Shown: positions 15,463 through 24,528, counted from the stretch's first letter. The stretch: 64,000 nt of DNA from PMP191F sp047602185 (GCA_047602185.1 JASGHY010000001.1:2666001-2730000), one strand, 5' to 3'. Program-made: numbers and translations. The notes: a model not told the origin generated them from the letters alone.

Positions 15463-16986
15463 TTAGTTCTGCTCTCCACTGAGAATGGTCTTTGCTTCTT
15501 CATCTCCGTACAGTTCTATCAGTTCATTCAAACGCTTTTTCAGCGTTTCAGTAATTTTCTCGTAGCCTTTCTGCCCGTATACATTCTTCATTTCATGGGC
15601 ATCACTTTGCAGATCAAATAATTCCCACCCTGTTACTTTTTCATAGTAACGGATCAGCTTGTAGCGCTGTGTAGCGACCCCAAACTGTGGAGACACACTA
15701 TGCGTACCATTCTCATAGTAATGATAATACATGGCATCCCGGCTTTTTGCCTTCTTACCGTTGATCAAAGGCAGAAAAGAGGAGCCCTGCATGTCTTTGG
15801 GAACAGCTACACCTGCCACATTCAATATCGTAGGTGCAATGTCAAGGTTTAATACAAGATCATTATTTACACTACCCGGTTTTATCACACCGGGATAACG
15901 CATTACCATTGGTGTACGTAAAGATTCCTCATACATCCAGCGTTTATCGAACCAGCCATGCTCACCAAGATAGAAACCCTGGTCTGATTCATAGATCACG
16001 ATAGTGCTCTTCGCAAGCTGGTGTTTATCGAGATAATCAAGTGTACGGTTGATGTTCCTGTCAAGCGCAGCGGCCGTACTGAGGTAATCACGCATATAAC
16101 GCTGGTATTTCCACTCGGTTAATGCATTGCCACCCGGGTTAAGGGTTTTCAGTTGCTGCTGAATGGGCAGGTAATAAGCCATAAACTTTGTGCGTTGTAC
16201 AGCATTCATTCTTTTAAACTCTCCATCTTTAACAGCAGCGTCCTCGTTTTCATACATCTTCAGATCGGAGGGTAATGTCATTGTTTTTGCCACTGTCATA
16301 TCCTGCAGGGCAGCAGCAGGTCTGCCTGCATAGTCATCATAAAAGTTAGCAGGCAGCGGAAACTGCACCTTATCAAATCTGCCAAGGTCAGTTGTATCAG
16401 GCATCCAGTTGCGGTGTGTAGCCTTATGACCAATTACCAGGCAAAAAGGTTTCGTGGTATCACGGTTACTGAGCCAGTCTTCCGCAAGGTCTTCAATTAC
16501 ATTCGTTACATATCCATTGATCCTTTTCTTACTGCTGTCCATCATTATAAAATCAGGGTTGTAATAACTACCCTGCCCCGGCAATATCTGCCAATAGCTA
16601 AAGCCCTGCGGTTTGGTCTCCAGGTGCCATTTGCCTATCCACGCCGTCTGATAACCAACGCTGGTAAGTTCTTTAATAAAACTATTCTGTGCGCCATTAA
16701 ACCTGGAATGATCATTATCCTTAAAACCATTCAGGTGACTGTACTTACCGGTAAGTATTACTGCGCGACTAGGTCCGCAGATAGAATTGGTAACACAGGC
16801 CCTGTCGAAGCGGATACCCTCTTTTGCAATACGATCAATAGCTGGTGTAGCCATCAGCTTGCTGCCATACGCGCCGATAGCCTGGAAAGCATGATCGTCG
16901 GACACTATCAATACTATATTGGGACGTTGCTGCGCAAAGGAGCCCATTGCCAGCAGCAATAATATGTTCAGGAAGAAGGATTTCAT
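15463..16986 (-). CDS. Secreted sulfatase
   Basis: 507 residues with a signal peptide ending SFAQ. It has the sulfatase signature CGPSRA with Cys70, the residue that is converted to formylglycine, metal-binding DDHA near residue 30, and GKWHLE near 120. A C-terminal DUF4976-like region follows (LIRYYEKVTGWELFDLQSDAHEMKNV). It would remove sulfate from glycans in the periplasm and needs an anaerobic or oxygen-dependent maturase encoded elsewhere. The substrate cannot be read. It stands alone, not next to SusCD. Confidence 0.92.
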   Translation of the reverse strand: MKSFFLNILLLLAMGSFAQQRPNIVLIVSDDHAFQAIGAYGSKLMATPAIDRIAKEGIRFDRACVTNSICGPSRAVILTGKYSHLNGFKDNDHSRFNGAQNSFIKELTSVGYQTAWIGKWHLETKPQGFSYWQILPGQGSYYNPDFIMMDSSKKRINGYVTNVIEDLAEDWLSNRDTTKPFCLVIGHKATHRNWMPDTTDLGRFDKVQFPLPANFYDDYAGRPAAALQDMTVAKTMTLPSDLKMYENEDAAVKDGEFKRMNAVQRTKFMAYYLPIQQQLKTLNPGGNALTEWKYQRYMRDYLSTAAALDRNINRTLDYLDKHQLAKSTIVIYESDQGFYLGEHGWFDKRWMYEESLRTPMVMRYPGVIKPGSVNNDLVLNLDIAPTILNVAGVAVPKDMQGSSFLPLINGKKAKSRDAMYYHYYENGTHSVSPQFGVATQRYKLIRYYEKVTGWELFDLQSDAHEMKNVYGQKGYEKITETLKKRLNELIELYGDEEAKTILSGEQN

Positions 16987-17325
16987 AATACAGGTAGTAA
17001 ATGACCGAAAAATTACACAATCATCACGGATTTACAAATGTGGTCCAAGGTATAAGGTTTAAAGTTTAAGGTCGTTTGGTGCAAAGTCCTGAAGTAAGCG
17101 TGAAAGTTCTGAATACCGAGGCCAGGCATATAATTGAAAACTGACAAATACCCCTCGTTATTTACCAGCTACCACTCAAAGCCACACCAGATCCATACCA
17201 AACAAACACCAGGTTTTCGAAAACCCAAGATCAAACCCTTAGTGGATACGCTTTAATATACAAGCTGGACATAACCTGGTCATAAGCTGACCGAAGCCAG
17301 AGATTAAGGAATTAGAAATAAGGAA

Positions 17326-17464
17326 TCAATGTCGTTGAATTAAGCTCCGGAGGAGCTACCTGTAAAGCACCGGGGGCTCCTACCGGAGCCGTGACATGCT
17401 TGTTATGATCATTTCTATAAACAGGAGGCCACGCTGTGGCCATTTCTTAATTCAACGACATTGA
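17326..17464. mobile_element. MITE-like element with 19-bp perfect terminal inverted repeats
   Basis: TCAATGTCGTTGAATTAAG (17326-17344) is the exact reverse complement of 17446-17464. The 139-bp element holds no ORF but contains the palindromes CTCCGGAGGAGC-like and GGCCACGCTGTGGCC. It lies in the gap between a sulfatase and the small basic protein at 18011. No direct target-site duplication is evident. A related but single end is found at 57430. It could equally be a large structured terminator or a regulatory cruciform. Confidence 0.6.
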
Positions 17465-18005
17465 ATCAGGAACGTAGAATGAAAAAGCGAAGCGAGTAGC
17501 AAAGATTGAACAAGGCGGCATATTCGGCTTTTTCGGCATAATCGGCATATTCGGCACGCAGGTTTGGAGATGAGGAAAAAGAATGTGCAAATTTGCTATG
17601 TGAATACAGCTCAACGCGGAACGCTTAACGCCTAATGCGAATACAAGAAAAATGTGCAAATATGCAAATGACCTGATGTGCAGATGGAAGAATTGGGAAT
17701 CAGGTATTAGGCGTTATCTGTTAGCGAAGGAAAAGTTGCAATTTGCAGTTATCTCGAATACAAGCGGCGAGCTTTGAGCTATGAGCCACGAGCAAATACA
17801 GGAAGATCCGGTGTATTGATCAAATTTCAAACATCAAATCTCAAATCCAATATCCAGTATCAAGCATCTGGTATCCGGAAGCTCCACTCACGACTGACGA
17901 TTGACGACTCACGATTCACTATTCACCCACTTACACCACTCACGATTAGTAGCATATGTCCAAAGCTTAACACTTTAAACCTTATATCTTAAACTTTAAA
18001 CCCGT
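17465..18005. repeat. Intergenic repeat mosaic (long)
   Basis: Begins with nonamers (TTCGGCATAATCGGC, 17515-17565), then ACGCGGAACGCTTAACGCC, GTGCAAATATGCAAATG, CAACTTTTC-type and reversed D block (GCAAGTTG... TTTGAGCTATGAGC, AAATTTCAAACATCAAA, CCAGTATCAAGCATCTGG), CACTCACGACTGACGATTG, and A-like CTTTAAACCTTATATC just upstream of the gene at 18011. With 17045-17070 and the element at 17326 it accounts for 16987-18010; no gene was found there. Confidence 0.7.
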
Positions 18006-18010
18006 GAGCT

Positions 18011-18658
18011 ATGAAACGCACCACCTTTGATCCACGGAATATTGTTTTCCTCGGTACTTATCGAAAGATGCTGGTATTCTACTTCTGGCATGGCAGGTAT
18101 TGTGTGCGTACTGTGAGTAGTTTGTCTGGTAAACGCGTAAAACGTGCTGCCGAGTTTAAGGTTACCATGCAGTATGCGAGGCGACTGGGCTGTGCATCAA
18201 AGGTAGCCGCTGCAGTGTACCGGCAATTGCCGGATGGATGGAAGCTGCATGACCTGTATCGCAAAATGACGGGCCTTGGAGCTAGCCTGTTAAGAGAGCG
18301 TGTATATACTACTGAAGAACTTGAAATGGCATTGTGGCAATACCTGGCTTCTGTTGGGTTTAAAGCAGAAGAGCATTGTGTGCAACATACTGTACCTGTT
18401 GAATTGAAACTGCCTTGTGTATTACCAGCAAAAGTCCCTCACCCACCTAAATCCTTATCACGGTTACGGAACCCTACAGGTATAGCACGTGAAAAAAATA
18501 ACACAGCAGGAAGGAAGAAGGCAATAGCATTAAGAACGCATTACCTGCATAGCGATACGAACGATGAACGTAATGCGACGCAACGAAGCTCCATAGTATT
18601 GCCGCCGCTGGTCGCCCTATATTCTACCACACTCAAAAAGAACTGTAATAGCAGTTGA
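18011..18658 (+). CDS. Small basic protein of unknown function, paralogue of 56822-57385
   Basis: 215 residues. Residues ~15-100 match the protein at 56822: (K)RVKRAAEFKVTMQYARRLG, YRQLPDGWKLHDLYRKMTG and GASLL correspond to RVKTKPEFAKTREYAYRMG, YSQLHESWQLHEVYKKLTG and AMKKL. The rest is Lys/Arg-rich and divergent, with no catalytic motif, membrane helix or signal peptide. I know the type (F-x-x-T-R-x-Y-A-x-x-x-G, then Y-x-x-L) only as uncharacterised Bacteroidota proteins. Both copies lie in repeat-rich gaps directly behind A-type repeats, and a related GAATTAAGCTCC element end is nearby in each case. The start is the ATG after the A-type repeat. Confidence 0.7.
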   Translation: MKRTTFDPRNIVFLGTYRKMLVFYFWHGRYCVRTVSSLSGKRVKRAAEFKVTMQYARRLGCASKVAAAVYRQLPDGWKLHDLYRKMTGLGASLLRERVYTTEELEMALWQYLASVGFKAEEHCVQHTVPVELKLPCVLPAKVPHPPKSLSRLRNPTGIAREKNNTAGRKKAIALRTHYLHSDTNDERNATQRSSIVLPPLVALYSTTLKKNCNSS

Positions 18659-18659
18659 T

Positions 18660-18690
18660 TAAAGTGTAAGGTATAAGGTTTAAGGTGTTT
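18660..18690. repeat. A-type repeat fragment
   Basis: GTGTAAGGTATAAGGTTTAAGG, the complement of the tract just upstream of the same gene (about 17970). The 18011 gene is thus bracketed by inverted A-type repeats. Confidence 0.5.
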
Positions 18691-18807
18691 GGCTCCGGAA
18701 GTCAAAAGTAGCAATGTAAGAGGCGCTATTGTGCGGAAGGAATTGGGCGCGCAAAGACGCATAAGGCGCAAGGAGTGTTTAAGGTTGCATAAGAAAGAAC
18801 CATACAG

Positions 18808-18873
18808 CAGGAATGGCACGGTTGCAACCGGTTGCTACATGCCGGGGTGCGAAACACAACCGTGCCATGCCTG
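18808..18873. repeat. 66-bp inverted-repeat element
   Basis: A 17-bp inverted repeat with one mismatch (18808-18824 and 18857-18873; GGCACGGTTG at the inner ends) encloses a CAACCGGTTG palindrome (18824-18833). It lies between convergent genes. It may be a terminator-like cruciform or a small mobile element; no T run follows. Confidence 0.5.
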
Positions 18874-18905
18874 AGACCACCCTCTTGTGCCTTTTGCGCG
18901 AAACA

Positions 18906-20261
18906 CTAATATTTTCTTTTGAGCCAGGCTTCGGGAACTGGTATAATGCAGATATTCATGGAACGCCCGTCTGCAGAGAGCATGGCAGATTGTATTTCGA
19001 TCTTAGTGCCATCCGGGCTCATAGTAGGATGAGGATGATCGGCCGCTGTTGGCTTATGCCCTGTTGATAACAATATCATTTCGCCGGTATGACGGTCTAT
19101 GAGGTAAATACTCCTGCTAAAATCGTCACCTACAGCCCAGCGACCATCCGGTGAGCCGCTTACATGCCATAGCCCACTGCCGCTGGCCGTTTGCCCCGCA
19201 ATACGCATTTCGCGTGTACGCAGGTTTACAATAGCAAGACCTGTTGGTTTCTCGCGCGTGCCTGATGGGCCCCATTCAGTTTCCTGACCGGGATTGGCAC
19301 CTCCTACTGCTGTACCGGGTGCTGTTGCAGTATTGGTACCGGGTATTTTACGGTGCCCCATAATCGCCATAGCTACTTCATCACGCGTAATGACAGCTTC
19401 ATGTGTCACCCACTCGTATTCAGATTCAGGATATAAAGGACGCAGTCCTGTACCATCGGCCATTACTGTCCAGGTACGTTGCGGGCTTTTACCGCCGGTT
19501 TCCCAGCAAAAAACAATTTCACCGGCCACCCAGGGATTGGTTTGTATATGCCCCACCTGGAAAGGAACGGATACCACATATTTGATTGCACCGGTATTGA
19601 TATCCATCGCTGCAATGCCCGACGGACCTGCACCCATATTACGCGGACCAAAATTCTTTTCCAGTTTAGCGTCAGCAGGTAAATGTCTCGCCGCTTCTTC
19701 TTTGCTTACGCGGAAATATACACGATCTTCTTCCCCATCGAGCGCCATATCACCACCTGCACCTATTTCGGGCGGAGTAGTACCGCAGATACGCTGGTAA
19801 ACATCAGCCGACTGCATTTTACCGGCCTTGCTATCAGCAAATACCCTGGCAAGGTCCACCTCTATGATCTGTACAGCGCCGCCGCTTCTGCGCCGGGCAG
19901 TATCACCGGGCGGGTTGCGCATAAAATATAACTTCATGCTTTTGCGTGCCACATTCAGCATACCTGTATAGCCTCCTTCAGTAACCTGTACCAGTTCACC
20001 GGTTTTTTCATTTACCGCCATAGCTTCTCCCTGCGCACGGCCGCTGCGGAAAATGAGCCATTGCCCGTCGGATGTCCATTGGTTGTGCGTCTGGTATATT
20101 TTAGAATCGCCTGCCGGTGTGCTTGTGAGAAAAACAAGCTGCGTACCGGTTACAGGATCTTTTACCACTTTTCTTTCTGAAGGAAAGCGACGACCTATCT
20201 GCGCTGTTACTACAGTGGCGCTGCAAACAGCCGCAATGGTTACGATGGTTTTTATATTCAT
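18906..20261 (-). CDS. PL22-like oligogalacturonide lyase (beta-propeller)
   Basis: About 451 residues from ATG 20261, signal peptide ending VTAQ. The sequence shows repeated propeller blades: DPVTGTQLVFLT, YQTHNQWTSDGQWLIFRS, GEAMAVNEKTGELVQVT, HIQTNPWVAGEIVFCWETGG, HEAVITRDEVAMAIMGHR. This pattern fits PL22 oligogalacturonate lyases, which cleave the unsaturated or reducing-end galacturonate disaccharides from pectin. The GH28 gene lies just upstream on the same strand (59-bp gap). The periplasmic location differs from the cytoplasmic enterobacterial Ogl. The exact lyase residues were not verified. Confidence 0.72.
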   Translation of the reverse strand: MNIKTIVTIAAVCSATVVTAQIGRRFPSERKVVKDPVTGTQLVFLTSTPAGDSKIYQTHNQWTSDGQWLIFRSGRAQGEAMAVNEKTGELVQVTEGGYTGMLNVARKSMKLYFMRNPPGDTARRRSGGAVQIIEVDLARVFADSKAGKMQSADVYQRICGTTPPEIGAGGDMALDGEEDRVYFRVSKEEAARHLPADAKLEKNFGPRNMGAGPSGIAAMDINTGAIKYVVSVPFQVGHIQTNPWVAGEIVFCWETGGKSPQRTWTVMADGTGLRPLYPESEYEWVTHEAVITRDEVAMAIMGHRKIPGTNTATAPGTAVGGANPGQETEWGPSGTREKPTGLAIVNLRTREMRIAGQTASGSGLWHVSGSPDGRWAVGDDFSRSIYLIDRHTGEMILLSTGHKPTAADHPHPTMSPDGTKIEIQSAMLSADGRSMNICIIPVPEAWLKRKY

Positions 20262-20320
20262 GGTAGTGATTGTATTCGTTAGTTCAGACACCTGCCGGGG
20301 GAAACAATGCCAGGCTTTAT

Positions 20321-21637
20321 TTACTCTACGTTCTTTTTGATAACAGCCTCTCCTTCCTTCACAGTAAGGGTAAGCCCGCGGAGATCAACATTTTTTGCAT
20401 ATTCTATCAGCAATCCCTTTTGCGCTTTGATGTTGCAGTTTTTAAACAACACGCCCTGTATGGGGCTACCTGGCAATCCATGTATATCACCCACTGTATT
20501 TACCCTGCCTGTAATATTGATGAGTTGTACATTCTTTACCAATGGCAATACTGCTGCCGGTGGTTTTACCGTACCTACCATTCGCCAGGCCATATTGAAC
20601 TCTACTGCCTTGCGTGTACTGTCCAGTTTAAAATTGCGGTAAGTAATATTCTCCACTACTCCGCCCCTGCTGGGCTGAGATTTGAATCGGATGGGCGCCC
20701 AGTTCCCTCCTTCGGCAGTGCAATCTTTTACCAATACATTTTTAATACCACCTGATGTTTCACTCCCCATTGCTACACCTCCATGTCCGTAACCAAAACG
20801 ACATTGTTCGATCAGGATATCTTCGCTGGCACGGTTTACACGCAAACCATCTTCATCCTTACCGCTTTTGATAGAAATACAATCGTCATTTACATCAATA
20901 TAACATCTGCGGATCTTTACTTTTTTGCTGCTGTCGATATCAATACCGTCACTGCTTGGGATGTTGTGATCGGCCGTAATGCTAAGTCCTTCCAGCAACA
21001 CCTCTGTACAATACAGGATATGTACACACCATACAGCCTGGTTATGCAGCTTAATATTTGTGATCTTTACATTTTTGCAGTTCTGAATACCTATCAGTCT
21101 TGGTCGCTCCCAGCGACGTTCTGCACTTACAGGTATATAACCTTTGCTGCTGATCAGTTTTACCCAGGCATCTCCCGATCCGTCAATAGTACCTTCGCCA
21201 TCAATAGAAATACCGTCCAGTCCATCAGCATTGATCAATGCACACATGTACTGCATTTCCGTACCCTCCCATCTTGTACTGATCTGTGGATAATCTGCCC
21301 GATTAGCAGAGCCTTTGAGTACCGCATCTTTCTGCACCTGCAGGTCTACCCCCTGTTTTAAAAAGAGCGCTCCTGTAATAAATACTCCTTTGGGAATTGT
21401 AACGATACCACCTCCATTAGCAGCACAGGCATCTATTGTTTTCTGTATAGCAGCAGTATTAATAGTAAGACTATCGCCTACAGCACCATAATCGGTAATG
21501 AAAAACTTTTTAGGCCTGGCAATCTGTGCACACAACAGCAGACTGCAGAGCACAACAAAACAAACAGCTTTAATACAACCTTGTAAATGGCGGAAGATTT
21601 CTTTAAGAAACGATGAAGTAGCTACAATAAGGTACAT
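20321..21637 (-). CDS. GH28 polygalacturonase-like glycoside hydrolase
   Basis: About 438 residues from ATG 21637, with a hydrophobic signal region (AVCFVVLCSLLLCAQ). Parallel beta-helix signatures: DYGAVGDSLTINTAAIQKTI, GGGIVTIPKG, IDGSGDAW, and the GH28 catalytic regions SSDGIDIDSSKKV, NDDCISIKSG and GHGGVAMGSE. The usual RIK motif reads RFKS. The enzyme hydrolyses galacturonan-type chains, exo- or endo-. It pairs with the PL22-like gene to form a small pectin module without SusCD. A longer in-frame ORF to 21940 is repeat sequence and is not the N-terminus. Confidence 0.88.
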   Translation of the reverse strand: MYLIVATSSFLKEIFRHLQGCIKAVCFVVLCSLLLCAQIARPKKFFITDYGAVGDSLTINTAAIQKTIDACAANGGGIVTIPKGVFITGALFLKQGVDLQVQKDAVLKGSANRADYPQISTRWEGTEMQYMCALINADGLDGISIDGEGTIDGSGDAWVKLISSKGYIPVSAERRWERPRLIGIQNCKNVKITNIKLHNQAVWCVHILYCTEVLLEGLSITADHNIPSSDGIDIDSSKKVKIRRCYIDVNDDCISIKSGKDEDGLRVNRASEDILIEQCRFGYGHGGVAMGSETSGGIKNVLVKDCTAEGGNWAPIRFKSQPSRGGVVENITYRNFKLDSTRKAVEFNMAWRMVGTVKPPAAVLPLVKNVQLINITGRVNTVGDIHGLPGSPIQGVLFKNCNIKAQKGLLIEYAKNVDLRGLTLTVKEGEAVIKKNVE

Positions 21638-21734
21638 AACCGGGTGCAATCGTTGCTGGCAAATAAATAATGTGAGAATAGCGATTAAAGCTAGGGATTG
21701 AGGGGGCGGCAACTGTCCTGATGTGTCCTGAAAG

Positions 21735-21965
21735 AGTTGTAAGTTATAAGTTGTAGGTTTTAAGTTAAGGCTCAAGGGAGTACGAAATAAGAAGTACGAA
21801 GTACGGATGGTTGTTGTATTAGCTCGTCGCTCACAGCTCAAAGCTCGCAGCCTGTATTCACGATTGCCGTCTTCCAATTCACGACTCCCATTCACTATTG
21901 ACCATTGACTATTCACTTGCCTCAGCCACTCACGATTCACGACTCACGATTCACGATCTAAAAAT
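21735..21965. repeat. Intergenic repeat mosaic, complementary order
   Basis: Reads in the reverse-complement order of 34330-34615: AGTTGTAAGTTATAAGTTG (A), GGGAGTACGAAATAAGAAG (G), CTCACAGCTCAAAGCTCGC (D part), TTCACTATTGACCATTGAC (C) and GATTCACGACTCACGATTC (B). Lies between the divergent GH28 and L,D-transpeptidase genes. The antisense of it encodes the spurious extension of the GH28 ORF. Confidence 0.75.
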
Positions 21966-22055
21966 CACTAAATTCCGAAATCAGAAATATTCAGTAAGTT
22001 TAATAAGTTTGTACTCCACCACATCTTTTTCCTTTCACCCAGCAAAGAAAAGTGT

Positions 22056-23699
22056 ATGAATAAAGTTGTTACCGGAAAAGGATTCCTGTTGTCCGTTGTT
22101 ATGATCACTTTAGTGGCCGGATGTCGCGATGCTGCTACTCCTAAAAAAGAAAAGACATTTCCGCAAAAGGATACTACCATTACTACCAGCAACTCGTTCA
22201 GCGAACTGTTTATGGACAGTGCACGGGTAGAGCAGTTTATCAGCAGTGTAAAAACAGATGATACGCTGAACAGCAACCTGCGTTCATTTTATAACAGTCG
22301 TAATTACCAATATGCCTGGTTCAACAACCAGGGATTGAATGAACAGGCTGTATCATTCTGGAACCTGTACACCAGTTATATCGGTCTTTCGAAAGACAGC
22401 ATCCTGTACAATAAAGACCTGGCAGACCGGATCACCCGTTTTACTGAGGAAGACAGCTTACCTATAGACCAATCATCTATAGCCCAAACTGATCTTGATC
22501 TTACCAGGCAGTTCTTTCTTTATACAAGGGCGGCTTACCGTGGCCGGCTGGACCCTACCGATCTGCAGTGGTTTATTCCACGTAAAAAGGTAGATGCACT
22601 GGCGCTGCTTGATTCATTGGTAGATAACAAAGGAACTGATCTTGAAAGATGGGAACCACTGAACCCGCTTTATCAATCGCTGAAGAAAAAGCTGGTACTG
22701 TATAATACTGTATCTGATAACGGTGGCTGGCAACCAGTGCTGATAGAAAAAAACAAAACCTATAAACAGGGTGATTCTTCTGCAGTGATCACTGCATTAA
22801 AGCAAAGGCTGGCAGCTACCGAAGACCTTGCGCAAGGTGATACTTCCGCCACATTCACCCCCGAACTTACAGATGCGGTGAAACGTATGCAGAAAAGCTT
22901 TGGTTTTAAAGAAACAGGCATCGTTAATAAAGCGCTTACAGACGCATTGAATGTACCGGTAAAACAACGTATTGAACAAATGCTGGTAAACCTGGAACGT
23001 ATGCGCTGGTTGCCGGAAAATACAACTCCGGATAAGATCGTGGTGAACATTCCTGAGTTTATCATTCATGTGTTTGAGCAGAATAAAATAGTGTTTGATA
23101 TGCCGATCGTAGTAGGCAGCGAGGCCAACAGTACCGTTATCTTCAGCGATCAGTTGAAATACGTGGTATTTAGCCCTTACTGGAATGTGCCGCGCAGTAT
23201 TGTTCGTAAAGAGATCTATCCTGCTATGCAACGCAACAAAAATTACATTGCCAGTCATAACATGGAAGTAACAGGGCATAGTGGAGGTCTGCCTGTGGTA
23301 CGGCAAAAACCCGGAGGCAGTAATTCACTGGGTCGTGTAAAATTCCTGTTTCCCAACAACTACAATATTTACTTTCACGATACACCGGCCAAAAGCCTGT
23401 TCAGCCGCGAGAAAAGAGCTTTCAGTCATGGTTGTATACGACTGGCTGATGCTACCAAAATGGCCACTTACCTTCTGAGAGATCAACCCGAATGGACACC
23501 GGCAAAGATCAATGAAGCAATGCGCCTGAGTAAAGAGAAATGGGTAACGCTTAAAAAATCAATTCCGGTATTTATCACTTATTTCACCAGTTGGGTAGAT
23601 GATAACGGCATCCTCAATTTCAGGGATGATATTTATGGGCATGATAAAGAGATGGCAAAACATTTGTTTATGCAGCCGGCAGCGGTTAATGGTCAATAG
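22056..23699 (+). CDS. L,D-transpeptidase (YkuD), lipoprotein
   Basis: 547 residues. An N-terminal lipoprotein signal (VAGC) is followed by a long helical scaffold region (NYQYAWFNNQGLN...), a peptidoglycan-binding-like segment (VITALKQRLAATEDL... AVKRMQKSFGFKETGIV), and the YkuD domain with the catalytic motif SHGCIRL, Cys460. Comparable to LdtD/YcbB: it forms 3-3 cross-links or anchors proteins to peptidoglycan in the periplasm. The Ser-His-Gly-Cys-Ile-Arg signature and the usual length support an active enzyme. The last codons and TAG lie in the C-type repeat module (AATGGTCAATAG). Confidence 0.9.
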   Translation: MNKVVTGKGFLLSVVMITLVAGCRDAATPKKEKTFPQKDTTITTSNSFSELFMDSARVEQFISSVKTDDTLNSNLRSFYNSRNYQYAWFNNQGLNEQAVSFWNLYTSYIGLSKDSILYNKDLADRITRFTEEDSLPIDQSSIAQTDLDLTRQFFLYTRAAYRGRLDPTDLQWFIPRKKVDALALLDSLVDNKGTDLERWEPLNPLYQSLKKKLVLYNTVSDNGGWQPVLIEKNKTYKQGDSSAVITALKQRLAATEDLAQGDTSATFTPELTDAVKRMQKSFGFKETGIVNKALTDALNVPVKQRIEQMLVNLERMRWLPENTTPDKIVVNIPEFIIHVFEQNKIVFDMPIVVGSEANSTVIFSDQLKYVVFSPYWNVPRSIVRKEIYPAMQRNKNYIASHNMEVTGHSGGLPVVRQKPGGSNSLGRVKFLFPNNYNIYFHDTPAKSLFSREKRAFSHGCIRLADATKMATYLLRDQPEWTPAKINEAMRLSKEKWVTLKKSIPVFITYFTSWVDDNGILNFRDDIYGHDKEMAKHLFMQPAAVNGQ

Positions 23700-23930
23700 A
23701 GAATGGGAATCGTGAAACGGCAGTACTGTTTCGGGTGTCGGGTTTTGAGTTTCGGGTTCTTTGACTCGTTCTCTCCTTCAATATTCGAAATTCAGTATCC
23801 GACATTCGATATTTGTACTCCTTTCGGATTTACCGTCTTCCGGACTTCGTTTTCAAATCTTCAAATTCTCAAATTTTCAAATCCTTCATTCGCAAATGAG
23901 CTAATCTGCACATTAGCTCATTTGCATGTG
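23680..23930. repeat. Intergenic repeat mosaic (C, F, G, E modules)
   Basis: Starts inside the 3' end of the transpeptidase gene: TTAATGGTCAATAGAG, GTTTCGGGTGTCGGGTTTTG, ATATTCGAAATTCAG, CGTCTTCCGGACTTCG and TTCAAATCTTCAAATTCTC (8-bp period). A palindromic end (CAAATGAGCTAATCTGCAC, ATTAGCTCATTTGCATG) follows. Confidence 0.7.
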
Positions 23931-24054
23931 TCGCAATCTCCCCCTACAATGTCGTTAATGCACCTTTGCGTTCTGAATAAATGCAGCTAGGTTTGTGTTG
24001 TCAGATCTGATAGTAGCAATACGCCGGTATTTTAAAACCACTAATACAAACACA

Positions 24055-24528
24055 ATGCAAAAGATAGTTCCATTCCTTTGGTTTAATAATAACCTGGAAG
24101 AAGCCATTAACTTTTATACTTCTATTTTCGATAATGCCAAAGTCATCAATATCTCACGCATGGGCGAAGGTGGTCCTGCTCCCAAAGGCACGGTATTCTC
24201 TGCTGTTTTTCAACTGGAGGGACAGGAGTTTTATGGATTGAATGGCGGCCCTCTATTTACCTTCAATGAAGCGGTATCCTTCTTTGTTAAATGCGATACG
24301 CAGGAAGAGATAGACGATAAATGGGCTAAGCTTACAGCAGATGGTGGACAGGAAAGCCGTTGCGGCTGGTTGAAGGATAAGTTTGGGCTTTCATGGCAGA
24401 TAGTACCACCCATTTTAGGTGAATACCTGCAGGATAAAGACCCGAAGAAAGCAGCTAAGGTGATGCAGGCTATGATGCAGATGGGAAAGATTGATATACA
24501 GGGGTTGAAGGAGGCGTATAATAGCTGA
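24055..24528 (+). CDS. VOC-family (PhnB/DmtC-like) protein
   Basis: 157 residues from ATG 24055, MQKIVPFLWFNNNLEEAINFYTSIFDNAK..., with SRMGEGGPAPKGTVFSAVFQLEGQEFYGLNGGP and GWLKDKFGLSWQIVPPILGEYL. This matches the 3-demethylubiquinone-like/PhnB glyoxalase-fold family, often annotated PhnB. Metal binding is uncertain. A start 20 codons upstream is in frame but includes repeat-like sequence. The gene is alone and its stop abuts the I-type repeat. Confidence 0.88.
   Translation: MQKIVPFLWFNNNLEEAINFYTSIFDNAKVINISRMGEGGPAPKGTVFSAVFQLEGQEFYGLNGGPLFTFNEAVSFFVKCDTQEEIDDKWAKLTADGGQESRCGWLKDKFGLSWQIVPPILGEYLQDKDPKKAAKVMQAMMQMGKIDIQGLKEAYNS

Noticed and set aside
17465..18005. CRISPR-like or microsatellite locus in the heptad mosaics
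   Set aside because: Repeats are 7-9 bp, degenerate and contiguous, with no unique spacers; they are a mosaic, not a CRISPR.
21638..21940. Long N-terminal extension of GH28
   Set aside because: Translates antisense repeat modules and precedes the signal region; the start at 21637 fits better.
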